This document shows positions 34,501 to 45,600 of a DNA stretch of 64,000 nt, piece by piece. The translations under genes and the position numbers were made by a program. The notes beneath the pieces are model-generated. The model had not been told where the DNA came from and did no database searches. It saw nothing but the letters and a program-made list of their open reading frames with translations. This DNA is from Pelodera strongyloides (lineage: Eukaryota > Nematoda > Chromadorea > Rhabditida > Rhabditidae), in NCBI GenBank assembly GCA_036852015.1, contig JAANDG010000022.1, forward strand, positions 186,001-250,000, in the 5' to 3' direction. Within the stretch, counting starts at the first letter, position 1. Each line of letters opens with the position of its first letter.

Positions 34501-37500
34501 GTACTATTTTTTCAACAGTTTTTGTCATAATATCAGTAATTTATAGCAGTTTCTACTGTGCATTTTTCAGTAATTTTTTTTATATAAGGGCACCTTAAAA
34601 CAATTGTGACTCTTTTCATTGTGTGATGCGAGTGATAACAATCCACCAAATCCAATTGCAAGTGAAAAGCAAATTTGAGTTAGAGCGTTCTTCCATGTCT
34701 AAATGGAATTATAATACAGCCTCTCTCTCTCGCTACACATTTCTTTCTGATGCTGTCTAGCTCTCTCTTTCTCTGTGACCCTCATTCACTCTATATTTCT
34801 CTTTCTCTCCCTCTCTCTCTCCATGTCCCTGTCTCTCTGTGTCTCTTTCCAGAAACTCAAGCTTCAAAACTCACTGCAATTTTAAATACATACTCCCATT
34901 TTGGTTGGGTGAGATAAAAGTCGATTCCAATTTTCGCTCCGGGAAGTGTGACCGCCCGTAAGAACAGGGCGATAATGATAAAATACGGTAGCGTTGACGT
35001 GACATAGGAAATCTTCCCAATCCATTTCACACCGTACATGACACATATTGCAGTGACAATCCAGACGACGACCAACGCGATCAGCAACTAAAGTTTGAAG
35101 AGATATAACAGCCGTTTTTTGAAACTTTGAAGGGATATAACTGCCGGTTTTTGAAAGTATGTAAAACAACTGCATTACCATATGTTGTATGCACATGAAT
35201 ATAATTAGGCTAAAAAAATCGTGCAATATGGCTTACAAGGTAGGGAATCAAATTAAGTTAAAAAAAAAAGACCGGCTGTATAAGTTATAAGGTCGGGCAC
35301 ACGTGAAAATCAAAACAATTTCGGAGTCAATATTAAGATTGTGCTCGACGTATTCTTAGGGTTAGGGAAGCGAGCATTAGACTTTCGTTTTAGCGAGTAA
35401 CTTCCTGACTTTATAAATGCCCGATTGCCATTTTGCTAGTTGCAATAATCCATTAATTGCTAGTTTATTCCTTTTGGCACTCTGGCAATCGATACCCGGA
35501 ATGGAGGTTTATATCAGAATTCGAATTAATTTTATCGTTATCAAAAACGTACCCTCCAATTAAATAATCCAAAATCATCGATGCCATTTGATCGCTGTAG
35601 AACGAGATTTCTGAAAATATTTAAAATATTTGGGCATGCAAAACATAATGATCCTGAACAATATCTGGAATAAAATGAACTTGTTGCTTGATTTTTTTTG
35701 TAAATGTCCACAGAACAAAATAACCCGATTACTGCACATGCTATCTCACTGTCTCTCATCGTTTTCTTACCTATTTATCTCTCATCTGTGTAACTCTCTC
35801 TCTCTCTCGCTCTCTCTCTATCTCTCTCTCACTCTTTCCCTTTCAATTTATATGAATGTTGCAATGTTTTAAAGAATCAAGCTCACTCGAAAAACTGTTC
35901 AGTGGCTCCCATCGTTCGTGCTTGTAATTCGGTTTTGTTGGCCACTATATCTCGCATCCAACTTGGGTGACATGTCCCATTGAAGAAATAGGCAAGACCA
36001 TCGCCCAGTCGTCGACATGTTTCGTCTTCTGTAGATGATACACAAACTAGAAAAGAGGCTTCGTGTATAAAAGACATGTTTATTGATCCAATGAGTTAAC
36101 TTTCACAGTGACAAAGTCCTATAAAAAGGCTAACCAGTGAACAACCTAGCATGACTTATATGAAGCTTACATACGACTCCAGTTACACAGAAACTTTGAG
36201 CCTCATGGAGTACACCTATAATTCAATTCAACCTAGCAAGTCAGAGGAAAATATTATATAATAATACTAAATATTATAAGAAACAAACTCTAACATTGTC
36301 CTTCAACTTTGTTCCACCAGTGCTGACAGCTGGAAAAGTACCACGTCTTTCCAGTGATAACAAAGAATAAATAAATCAACACCCAAGCGACTATAACATT
36401 GTAGTAAATTGCAGTATATGCGGAGATAACAGTCATCGACCAGCCGATGCCTAAATTATGGTAGTAATTCTTTATTTGGACTGTCACTTGGGTATCCTCC
36501 ATTTTGTGTTATTCACTACCCAGGTCTACAACCATCAAAATCATCATGTGCCTTGCAAATCGGTCCAGGATGCCTAGGAACACGAAATAATCGTATCTCC
36601 AACCGCTATGATGGGCTGGGCGTCTCTGACGTTGACGGAGAAGAACTAAATAGTTGTTGTGGTTTATTCCGGCGATGAGTACAGCAAAAATTGTCTGCAA
36701 TACGTTTTGATGTTCACTTTACTTCCGTGGAGCCGTTATCATTGCAGTGGAACAGATCGGACCTTCCAGCGAGACTCAGAATCCGTTTCTAAGGCGAAGA
36801 TCGTGTGGGGCTGTTCCATGTTCCATGTTTTCGGGTTTTTAGCACCGAAGTGTGGCCTCCGTATTCGTCCGTGCTGGACCTTCTCGACTTTCCCAACTGG
36901 TAACACTTGGACGTGAAGGCCTGCACCAAATCTCACACAAATTTGGTCGCGCTCTGTCGTGCCCTTCGGAAGGTGTGGGATGAAGTGTCGCCAACTACCT
37001 GCGTTCCACGGAGTTTAAAGCAAAATACCGACCGGTTTTTGAAACGCATTGTGCACAACTCAATTCTTACGTATTTATGCTGAGTTGCTCGAAGTTAGCT
37101 CGATTTTTTAATCTAATTTATGTTCATTAACATAAGTTGCATAAGAATGCTGGTGTAGTCGATGTGTTTCAAAAACCGACCCGTATTTCGCTATAAGAAG
37201 CGTCTAGATCTAGAGGTCTGTGCGAGGGAAAATGGTGGATACTTTAAAATCTGAATGTGTTTTATCTTGCGAAACATAATAAATTGTCGATCAAAACTAG
37301 TTGCGTACTAAGTGCCTCAATGTTAATGAACTGGCGGTTAAAATACCCGGGTTTAAAACGTTTGGACGACGCAGTTCGCAAAGTGTGGGGGTCTTGTCGT
37401 CTTTGCATATTACACATGGGAATCCCGTGGTTCAAAATATGTTCACACACCACAACTTAAACACCGCTTTAGGAAACTAACCTTGAAATGCGGGAGCAAA

Positions 37501-37934
37501 TTCGCCAAATGCTTTGGAAGGTCCCTTCTGTATCAACTGTCCAATGCATAATTCCAAGTATAAAACTGGCAGCCCGAAAATAATCGAACAAATAACGTAC
37601 GGAACAAGGAACGCGCCTGAAATGATTATGGATTACGGTAGTTTAACTGAAAACAATCTGCATCTATGAAATAGACTGCTATAACAGAACGATAAAAAGA
37701 AAACTCTTATATGTATCAGTAGGAAATACTCATTTCAATTAATACTGTCGATGGCACACACATTACTGTTTGATTTTCAGGTCATGAGACTGACAATACC
37801 TTACCTCCTCCATTCTGGTACGCTAGCGAGGGAAATCGCCATATGTTACCCAAACCAACAGCAAATCCGATACAAGTCAGCGTAAATTGTACAGAATTTC
37901 CCCACTGAGCTCGTTCTCCGGAAGCTTTAGCCAT
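31562..37934 (-). CDS. Sodium:neurotransmitter symporter family (SNF/SLC6) transporter
   Basis: Sixteen phase-consistent minus-strand exons: 37805-37934, 37482-37617, 36295-36450, 35887-36046, 35553-35610, 34875-35087, 34594-34698, 34134-34257, 33773-33889, 33547-33671, 33346-33445, 32924-33054, 32409-32466, 32073-32197, 31672-31731, 31562-31627 (stop TAG). They give about 620 residues, normal for SLC6. Hallmarks: TM1 [22 protein letters not shown], an extracellular loop 2 with two Cys and NGT/NKT glycosylation sites, [15 protein letters not shown] in TM6 and [14 protein letters not shown]1 has Gly where monoamine carriers have Asp, as in GABA/glycine/amino-acid carriers. The start ATG directly follows a TTTCGCAG acceptor, fitting trans-splicing. 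Exon 37482-37617 carries one extra base near 37560 (CCAGTTTATATACTTGG), breaking the frame between LPV and YLEL. Could be an assembly error or a recent null. Confidence 0.92.
31780..31962. mobile_element. Palindromic element family A, copy 3
   Basis: CGAAATACCGGCCGG at the left and CCGGCCGGTATTTCGCTTTA at the right; interior TCGATTTTTTATTCTAATTT. It lies in a symporter intron between exons 31672-31731 and 32073-32197. Confidence 0.9.
33124..33290 (+). mobile_element. Candidate tRNA-derived SINE with (TTA)n tail
   Basis: A pol III A box-like TGGCGCAGTGCG (33132) and B box GGTTCGATTTC (33175) about 45 nt apart are followed by a non-tRNA body and a (TTA)n tail at 33268-33288. This is the usual SINE layout. 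It lies inside the symporter intron 33055-33345. No convincing target duplication was found. Confidence 0.55.
34720..34850. repeat. CT-rich simple repeat in a symporter intron
   Basis: Imperfect (CT)n at 34720-34850; a second tract is at 35795-35845. Intronic, no coding meaning. Confidence 0.85.
35099..35290. mobile_element. Degenerate palindromic element, family A subtype
   Basis: ACTGCCGGTTTTTGAAAGTATG at left, AAAAGACCGGCTGTATAAGT at right, ATGAATATAATTAGGCTA inside. Intron between symporter exons 34875-35087 and 35553-35610. Confidence 0.65.
36735..37013 (-). pseudogene. GC-richer coding-like fragment in a symporter intron
   Basis: About 90 open codons on the minus strand ([49 protein letters not shown]), ending in a stop near 36739 and starting exactly at the family A element at 37014. 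It is richer in G+C than its surroundings and does not fit the symporter. I do not recognise it; it could be a transposon or captured-gene relic, or chance. Confidence 0.3.
37014..37198. mobile_element. Palindromic element family A, copy 4
   Basis: TTTAAAGCAAAATACCGACC at left, ACCCGTATTTCGCTATAAG at right; interior TTTAATCTAATTTATGTTCA. Symporter intron 36451-37481. Confidence 0.85.
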
Positions 37935-39374
37935 CTGCGAAATGCGTATTTAAATATTCAGTCAGTTGTACTCAAAAATCCAATGATTAGTTCCAGTGTA
38001 ATGAAATTAAAATCAAAAACTATATATTTCTGAATATTTCTCTAGTGAAAATATTAAAATAATGTATGAAAAAACACGCGAAATAAAGTGATAGAGAATT
38101 AAGTTCGACCACTAAATAAATGAATATAAAAATGTATGATCAGGCCCATTTATATGGTAAACGCAGGTTCAGTCCGTATATACCAAACTCCAGGCCCAAC
38201 CCCATAACCGTAAGCATATTGCGTGGTACCGTTTGATATTTGCATAGAACACATAACAGCGAAACCACTCACCAGGTATACCAAACATCTTTAGGTATGC
38301 GAATGGAAACCTGAGAATTTGTATAACTTTTGGTGGGGTGCCCAAAACCTGAAAAAAGAAGAAACAACGCTAATAAATCATCATTAATTTTGAAAACGAA
38401 GCAGGGGTTTTCGGTATGCACGACATCTGTGCAATTACTAGAGGCTCGTCAATGTTGCAACTGTAGTTTCAGTTTCAACTGTAACTGTAATGTGCTACAC
38501 ATTTCAGAAATGTCCACAATTGGTAGATCACAACGGCGATAGAAATAAAATGTAAATCTGAAATGTCAAAAAAAAAAGTAAATTTTTAAAGAAAACCGAT
38601 CAGCAATGCGAAAATAATTCACAAAAAATCTAAAAGCATTATTTAATGATTTTTTCTACAATAAGTGCGTAAAAAAGGCACAGGCCCATGTAAAAAAAAG
38701 TTTTCCCCAATTGTTTCCCAAAAAAGTTTTCGTTTTGCTTAGTGTGCAATGCAAAATGGGGGGAAGAAAACCAGAAATCACAAAATGCGTTCACGCCAAC
38801 TGTTTCGTAGTATTATTTATAAGTATATTCGTTCCCGATTGTGCCATTAGTTCCTACTAAGGGCATGATAGTATTAGGCACTTTTCTCCCAAAATAACTC
38901 GTTATTTCGATTTTTGGTCGTTTGGAACAGACATTTTTTATCTTCATTTCGTTAAGATAAGACACAGGTGTCGCTGTTAAATTCAGCATTTACAACTGGT
39001 TTCTAAAGATTCAATCGATACATTGTTTAATGTTAGCCTACCCTCGTGTCTTCATTTGCTGGTTAGGGTTAGCACTAGGACCCTTTTTTGTAGTCTGCGT
39101 TCTGAATCGCTCCTTGAACCAAACTGATGTGCATCTACCTGTATGTGTGTATTTTTTTTATACGGTCAATGTTTGTGATTCATTTTTTTTTCGGGACGTC
39201 ACCGTAAAATTGGCGCATTTGAATTTTACGTGCTGAAATTAATTTGAAAAAAAAATTGCTAAAATCAAACGTGAAGACATATTCATTTTTGTTTTCATTT
39301 GATTGGAACACGTTCCAAAACACAATATGAAAATCTGTTCGCTTCTCTATAATTTGCATTTTAATTTATTTTTT
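37935..39374. other. Intergenic between divergent genes, no gene recognised
   Basis: Lies between the minus-strand symporter (start 37934) and the plus-strand gene from 39695, so it probably holds both promoters. AT-rich; no distinct motif could be assigned. Confidence 0.4.
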
Positions 39375-39530
39375 GAAGCGAAGTACCTGCCGGGTTTTGA
39401 AACGCATCGTGGAATTCTTTTGTATTTATTCGAATTTAGCTCGATTTTTTATTCTAATTTATGTTCATTTGAATAAACTTCATAAGAATGCTCGTTGTGT
39501 TTCAAAAACGGCCGGTATTTCGCTTTAAAG
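39372..39530. mobile_element. Palindromic element family A, copy 5
   Basis: GAAGCGAAGTACCTGCCGGG at left, CGGCCGGTATTTCGCTTTAAA at right with a shortened interior. It sits about 165 bp upstream of the first recognised exon of the next gene. Confidence 0.85.
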
Positions 39531-39694
39531 ATATTGAAAAAGATAAAAAAAATATTTTCATAAGCTGGCTTTGAAATATGTTTCGTTAAACTTCATCCTA
39601 AGATGTGTACCATAAATAGCACCACATTAAAACGTTTCTGATCTCGAGAACAATCGTAATGGTATCGAGTTTTCTTATATTTTCAGAATTCAGA

Positions 39695-42600
39695 ATGCCT
39701 TCGAACAGTGTTTTTCGTGCCCGAATGGGTCTTAGTTCCAGTGTGAGTGCAATTCCGCGATCGCAAAGTTTCTGTACGAGTTCGATGGGTGATCCGCAAT
39801 CTGCATACGTAAGCGTATCAGAAATTTATTCCATTTTTCTTTATTTCCAGCTCGTGACAACTTATCAGAGTTCGCGCTCTCGTAACGCGAAAAAGGACTC
39901 AGTGCGAGGCCAAGCGCCATACATGCGCCAATCGTAACTGTACATCTTTGCAATACTGCTGCCTGTTTTGCTCTGATTAAAGGAGGCGTCTCACGAGATC
40001 TAAGTGTAGGATTTCTTTCTTCTTATCGGTAGATGGAGATTTGCTTCCAAGAAACATGCCTTATGAAGCAAAAGCGTTTAATTAGAACGAATAAATCAAT
40101 ATGATGCTTTGAATTCTATCAAACTTTGTTACCATAGCCTTTGTAATTGTGTGTGTCCCGAGAGTTTCTGGGGACTCAAAATAAGAAAATAAGGGTGCAA
40201 CTATAGCTAGATACCCTCGGGACACATACAATAAGACATATACCCTCGGGACACAAAGGCTACGGTAAAGAATTTTGATAAAATTCTAAATATTATATTG
40301 ATTTATTCCTTCTAATTAAACGCTTTTCTTTCATAAGGCATGTTTCTTGGAAGCAAATACCAACATCTATCGATAAGAAGCAAGAAACCGCACACTTAAA
40401 TCTCGTGAGCCTCCTCCTTTAAAGGGAGAGGCTCATGAGAAAAATGTTTTCGTCAATTTACTTGTCCGGAAGAATGTCCGCAATTTCAGGAATATTACTA
40501 TGAATACTGCATTGTTTGAAGCCTAGAACCCACAGAGTTATTCTCCGGCAAACAGTTCAGCCAGGTACCGTTGTCAGGATCAATTTTTGCTCTTTTAGGT
40601 TAGGGCATTCCTGTGTTGGAAACGCCTCTTTATAATTGTAGGAACGATCCCTATTCGTTTGAACATTATTACGTTGAAAAAGAATGCAAGTGAACGGATA
40701 TAAACCGTAAAAAAACTAATTTTTGCGTTGCTGACTACGGTGCCTGGCCGAACTGTTTAGCAGAGAATATCTCTGCGAGTTCTAGATGCAAATAAATGCG
40801 GCTTTCACAGTAATATTTCTGAGATACCGGACATTCTGCGCAAGTAATTTGAAGAAAACTTTTTTCTCGTGAGCCGCTCCCTTTAAAGTTTTTAGGTGTA
40901 TTCCGCTGGACAGACAGGTCGTTTTTACTACACGCGGCGGCGCATTACAAGCCAGTGTTTCAGTCTTCCACCGATCACAGAACACCCAAAGGAGGAGAAA
41001 GCTGTATGTTATAAAAACAATTATGTAGTCAATAGCCCGTATTCTCGGGCGCACGGAAATTTTCCGTCGCGGAACATGTTCCGTTCCGCGAAAAGAATGG
41101 TATTCTCGGAAAAACGGAGCGTGTAGTTTGTAGTCTGCAAATTTCCGTTCGGCAAAACGGAAATTTTTTTCCATACAAAAATTTCCCCGATGGTTTTGGG
41201 TGGGAAATCACGACGGAAATTTTCCGTTGCTTTATTTTTACTTTATTTCTTTTCTTTTGTAAATTTTTGTTATTTGTTTTTCTTTCACCTTTTTTATTTT
41301 TAAAGAATAATTTTCGTTAAATTTACAGTTCGTTAGTGAAAAATTAAGCCCATTAATGTTAGAAATTTACTATAAACAAAGAGCAGATGTGTTAAATTAT
41401 ATATAAAAAATAAACTATTATAATATAAACTCAAGATATGAAAGAAAACTAATGGTAAAGCCAAGGTTTTAAACTACGCGGAATATGTTCCGTTCGATTC
41501 GAATTCTGGCGCCCTTCCAGAGCGGAACCAGTTCCGCAGCGGAAGATTTCCGTGCGGATATTTTCCCGGAACATGTTCCCATTTTTGAAGTTCCGTGCAG
41601 CCCGAGAATACGGGCTATTGTGTAAAACAAGTCATTGGATAAATTTATACGTGGTAACTTGGGAACTATGACATTGGGGTGAAGACTAAGAACTAACGGG
41701 ACTTACAACGAAATTCTTCTATTGCCAAATTAAGGACGCCTTGTTGTATCCGAATTTTGGGGACTGCGGCTCATCATAGACGTTCAGCCAAGGAATTGCT
41801 CCGCAAATGTGTCGAGCCCAATTATGCTTTTCTTTATAGCGAGTAAAAAAAAAATACCGAGTGCGCGACGGGATCTGAGTTTGATCAGCCGTGTGAAAAT
41901 TAGTCTTCCGATCCCATCCACAAGGAAATTAGGCACACTTTCTGGAAACGGTTAATCAATTGAAACGTGAGATATAAAAACCACTCCGGTATATCCTGAC
42001 GGCTACGGTACGCAAGTCTCGCAAGTTGTTGTATAAAGGTGGGGTCTTGATATAAATGCCCAACAGGAGCAAAATACATACTCGAGAAGTGCCGATCTTG
42101 AATTTTTTGTCCTAATTGTTATCATTAATAAAATTAAAGAAATATAGAAAATGATGATTCAAAGGGACATAATCCCTTTGCAGTCAGGATGAAGAGAAAG
42201 AACGTTGTTTGTTTTAGCCTTATGAGGTCAGAGCAAACTGTTCTTTGGAGTTCTTATCTTTTTTTTTGTCTATATTAAGCTACATGTACACTACACTTAC
42301 GTACTTCCGATTCATTTTTTTATATTAAAGTTCACTTTTCTTCTACGAGAAGAAGGCGAGTTGTGACGCAAAACGTATGTCTCTGTGTGACTCTGCGTGT
42401 GATAGGTATGTGTATAATTATGCATGTGAGCAGGGATGCGCATGTGACGGCATTTATTTCTTCACTGCATAATTTATGCACCATCGCAACATGTTCGTTA
42501 CAAGCTTCAGCTCAACTAATAAAATTGTAGATGCCAAAAGTAAACACCTTTGGGAGTCCGCTGGGTTCAAAAAGAGCACACTTTGATAAGGATTATTTGC

Positions 42601-45600
42601 GGTGCCGGGCATGATAATACTGTCGGGATTAATTCATGAGAGAGCAAATTAACATTTCCGGACAGGAACCGTACTCTTTTTTGTACATTATCAGTTCTTC
42701 CATATCTAGTATTTATATAAATCGACGTTGCCTTTAAAAAGTATGCGTTCTAGCTGCTAGACTGGTTTAGTGTGCCTAGAAATGCATCCGATATTGTTTT
42801 AGTATGTGCTTGATGTATATCAACTACTGAAAATCTTATTACGGTCAACTGTTCATGTTCTGTCTGTTGTATATCATTAGCACTCTTTCTTATTGTTGTA
42901 TTTGATTTCAGTAACTTGCTCAGTAACTTGCTCAATTTTCTAAGCTCCACTGACACCTCTTTTTTTTTCAGGATCATAATTTGATTTCAGTAATTTGCTC
43001 AATTTCGAAGTTCCTCTGAAAATCACAAATTTACTGTAGACGCCGCATGTACGTTATTTGACCCGAAAAGCTAATTTTTTACCCTGAAGTCTTGTTCACA
43101 AAACGTCACAATTTTCGGTCCCTTTTACGATTGTCCAGGACATTTTGCTCTGTGTCACTGGGAAAATACACGGGTTTTATCGCAATGCTCCCGAGCTAAC
43201 CTTTCGATAAAAAGTAGATAAATTATACTATTTTGACATTTTTAGAGGATCTTGAACTAACTTTCTTGCGCACTTTTCGCCTCCGGGAATCCCACTCATT
43301 TATTTTTATCCATGACTTATTTATTATTACCTCATAATTCATAATCTTTAACGATTACTCGTTGGCAAAAAAAGGCAAATCACATGTATAGGTAGGTGTT
43401 TTCCATGCGTAGGTATCTCTCCAAACATTTTCCCAATTATTATCAATGGTTATACAAATTTAGTTATTTCTCTCATCCCGAAACTAAATCCGACAAACCG
43501 AAACCCTCTGGGTGTGGGCTTCGCCGTGTTCTTATCAAGATGAATAAAATTAGCCAATTTGCATGCTCAAAATTCCTGCGTGAAAGCTTGGCCAATGTGG
43601 CAAGGTTCATATAAAGACACCGCTTCCTTTGTATAATATGGACTGTTTACCGCAAAACAAACCAAGCATTGTTTCAAAATTACGGTACCTACGGTACCTG
43701 GCCGAGCACTTTGCATGTGAATAACTCTGCGAGTGCTAGGTGTGAAGAAATTATGTTTTCACAGTAATTGAATATGGAAATAAATGAACAAAATATTGTA
43801 ATATTCTAATGAGTGAACTAGCGAAGTATAATGAAAGCAATATATAGAGAAACAAGAGTGAGTTGAAAGATATATAAAGATAAGCAAAAGGTCATGTATT
43901 TATTACGTGACACCCCGTTTCGACCTTTAATCGTTTACGAAGATTTTGCCTGGGCAGGGCCTCATCAGTACGATGACCTCATCCCTGAAATTCCGGACAT
44001 TCTGTGCAAGTAAATTGAGGAAAAACTTTTTTCTGGTGGGCCTGTCCCTTTAAGCGTGTTCATTGTTCCTCAATCTAACAAATTGTACCTCACTGAATTT
44101 TGCTCTTGCCATTCTGTATTCAGAAAATAGAAAGAGGAATCTGCCCGTTATTTACAACCCGAAACGACCAAAACTAGTGACAAAGAGCCGGAAAAATGCC
44201 CATGACGTTTGTGTAATCAACGATTAAAGTTGATTTTCTGAACTTGTTCAACAAATATATTCATATGAATTTCTAATTTATTAGTTTTCTCACTCTTTTC
44301 CGAAAAAAGTGAGTAATTTTCCGAAGCATCCCGATTTTGCAGGTTTTCGAAAGGGCAAACTCGTACATCTGCCGTTCCAAATATGTTTTTTTTTTATTTC
44401 ATCTGTCACTGTCGCCATTTAGTCATGTCAAGCTTCAGCTTTTCGTCCTTCACATTATTTTTCCTTCCAAGGTTTCCACTTTACACAGTAAAGTGGAAGC
44501 CCCGCTATGGCCCCGATTATTTTCTAGAAAACCGCGATAAAGGCCCGATTTTTCGAGGGACTTGATATCGGGGCCATATCGGGGTTTTTGGTTCCCCACC
44601 GTATGTAATTAAAGGGTCAGGCCCATTTCAAATGACCTCTATTTTTGAGTTGTCACGCCCCTTCGCTCTAATTGGGCAATATGTTCTATTGGGCGTGGCA
44701 ATTGCGATATTGGCCAATTAGAGCGAAGGGGCGTGACAACTGCGATAAATAGTTGGGTATGACTGGCAATGGTAATCTGCTGAATACTGCGTGATTTTTG
44801 CGCTTGAAAATTAGAAAAATATCGTATCCTACTATATTTGACATAAAGAATAGGATGGAATCATCAAAAATAGGGGTCATTTGAAATGGGCCTGACCCTT
44901 TAAAGCATCCAGAAACGAGCACAGTGATATTAGGTTTGTGGAATAATGGCAAACCAAAGTGCATCATTCTTCACGCGGCTGACCCTTTAAATGTTTGTGA
45001 AATCAACTATATGAGATCATAACAGAGTATAGCTATTGCAAAGATCAGAAGCACGCCTTTCGGTGGAAGAAACCGAATTTTGATAACAAAAAGGCAGTTG
45101 GTCGGACACTCGGACCCGTGTTTTCAAGAATTTTCCCAGGCTCTTTTCGGGGTACTGTAGGTGCCTACCGTATCTTGAATCGAATAACGCAGTATTTATT
45201 TAGTACGGTATTGGCATCAATCCACGCAAACATCCTCGAATGTTTCTTCTATCCATATGAGGATACTCGGAGTTACACTAATATCTTTCTCTTCTCCTTT
45301 TCATTCATTGTGAATTATTCCTTTGGCAATAACCTCTTAACCTAGCAAGGCACGGGCAACAAGCAACGACAAAATAAGCAATACTACCAGTAACTGTTTG
45401 TGAGGGCTTGAAAATAAACTATCGGCATACGCCGTCGTCTATTTAGGCTAACGGAAGCATTGACCTACATCATTATCTACTGTAGACATTAACACCGGAA
45501 CAAATAAACCCATTTTTTTTGGGTAGCCGAAACACAAGTACGGATCAGCTCATTGAGCCGCTCTGAATGTGAGCCGCAGGCACAGGCGACGATATGCGTT

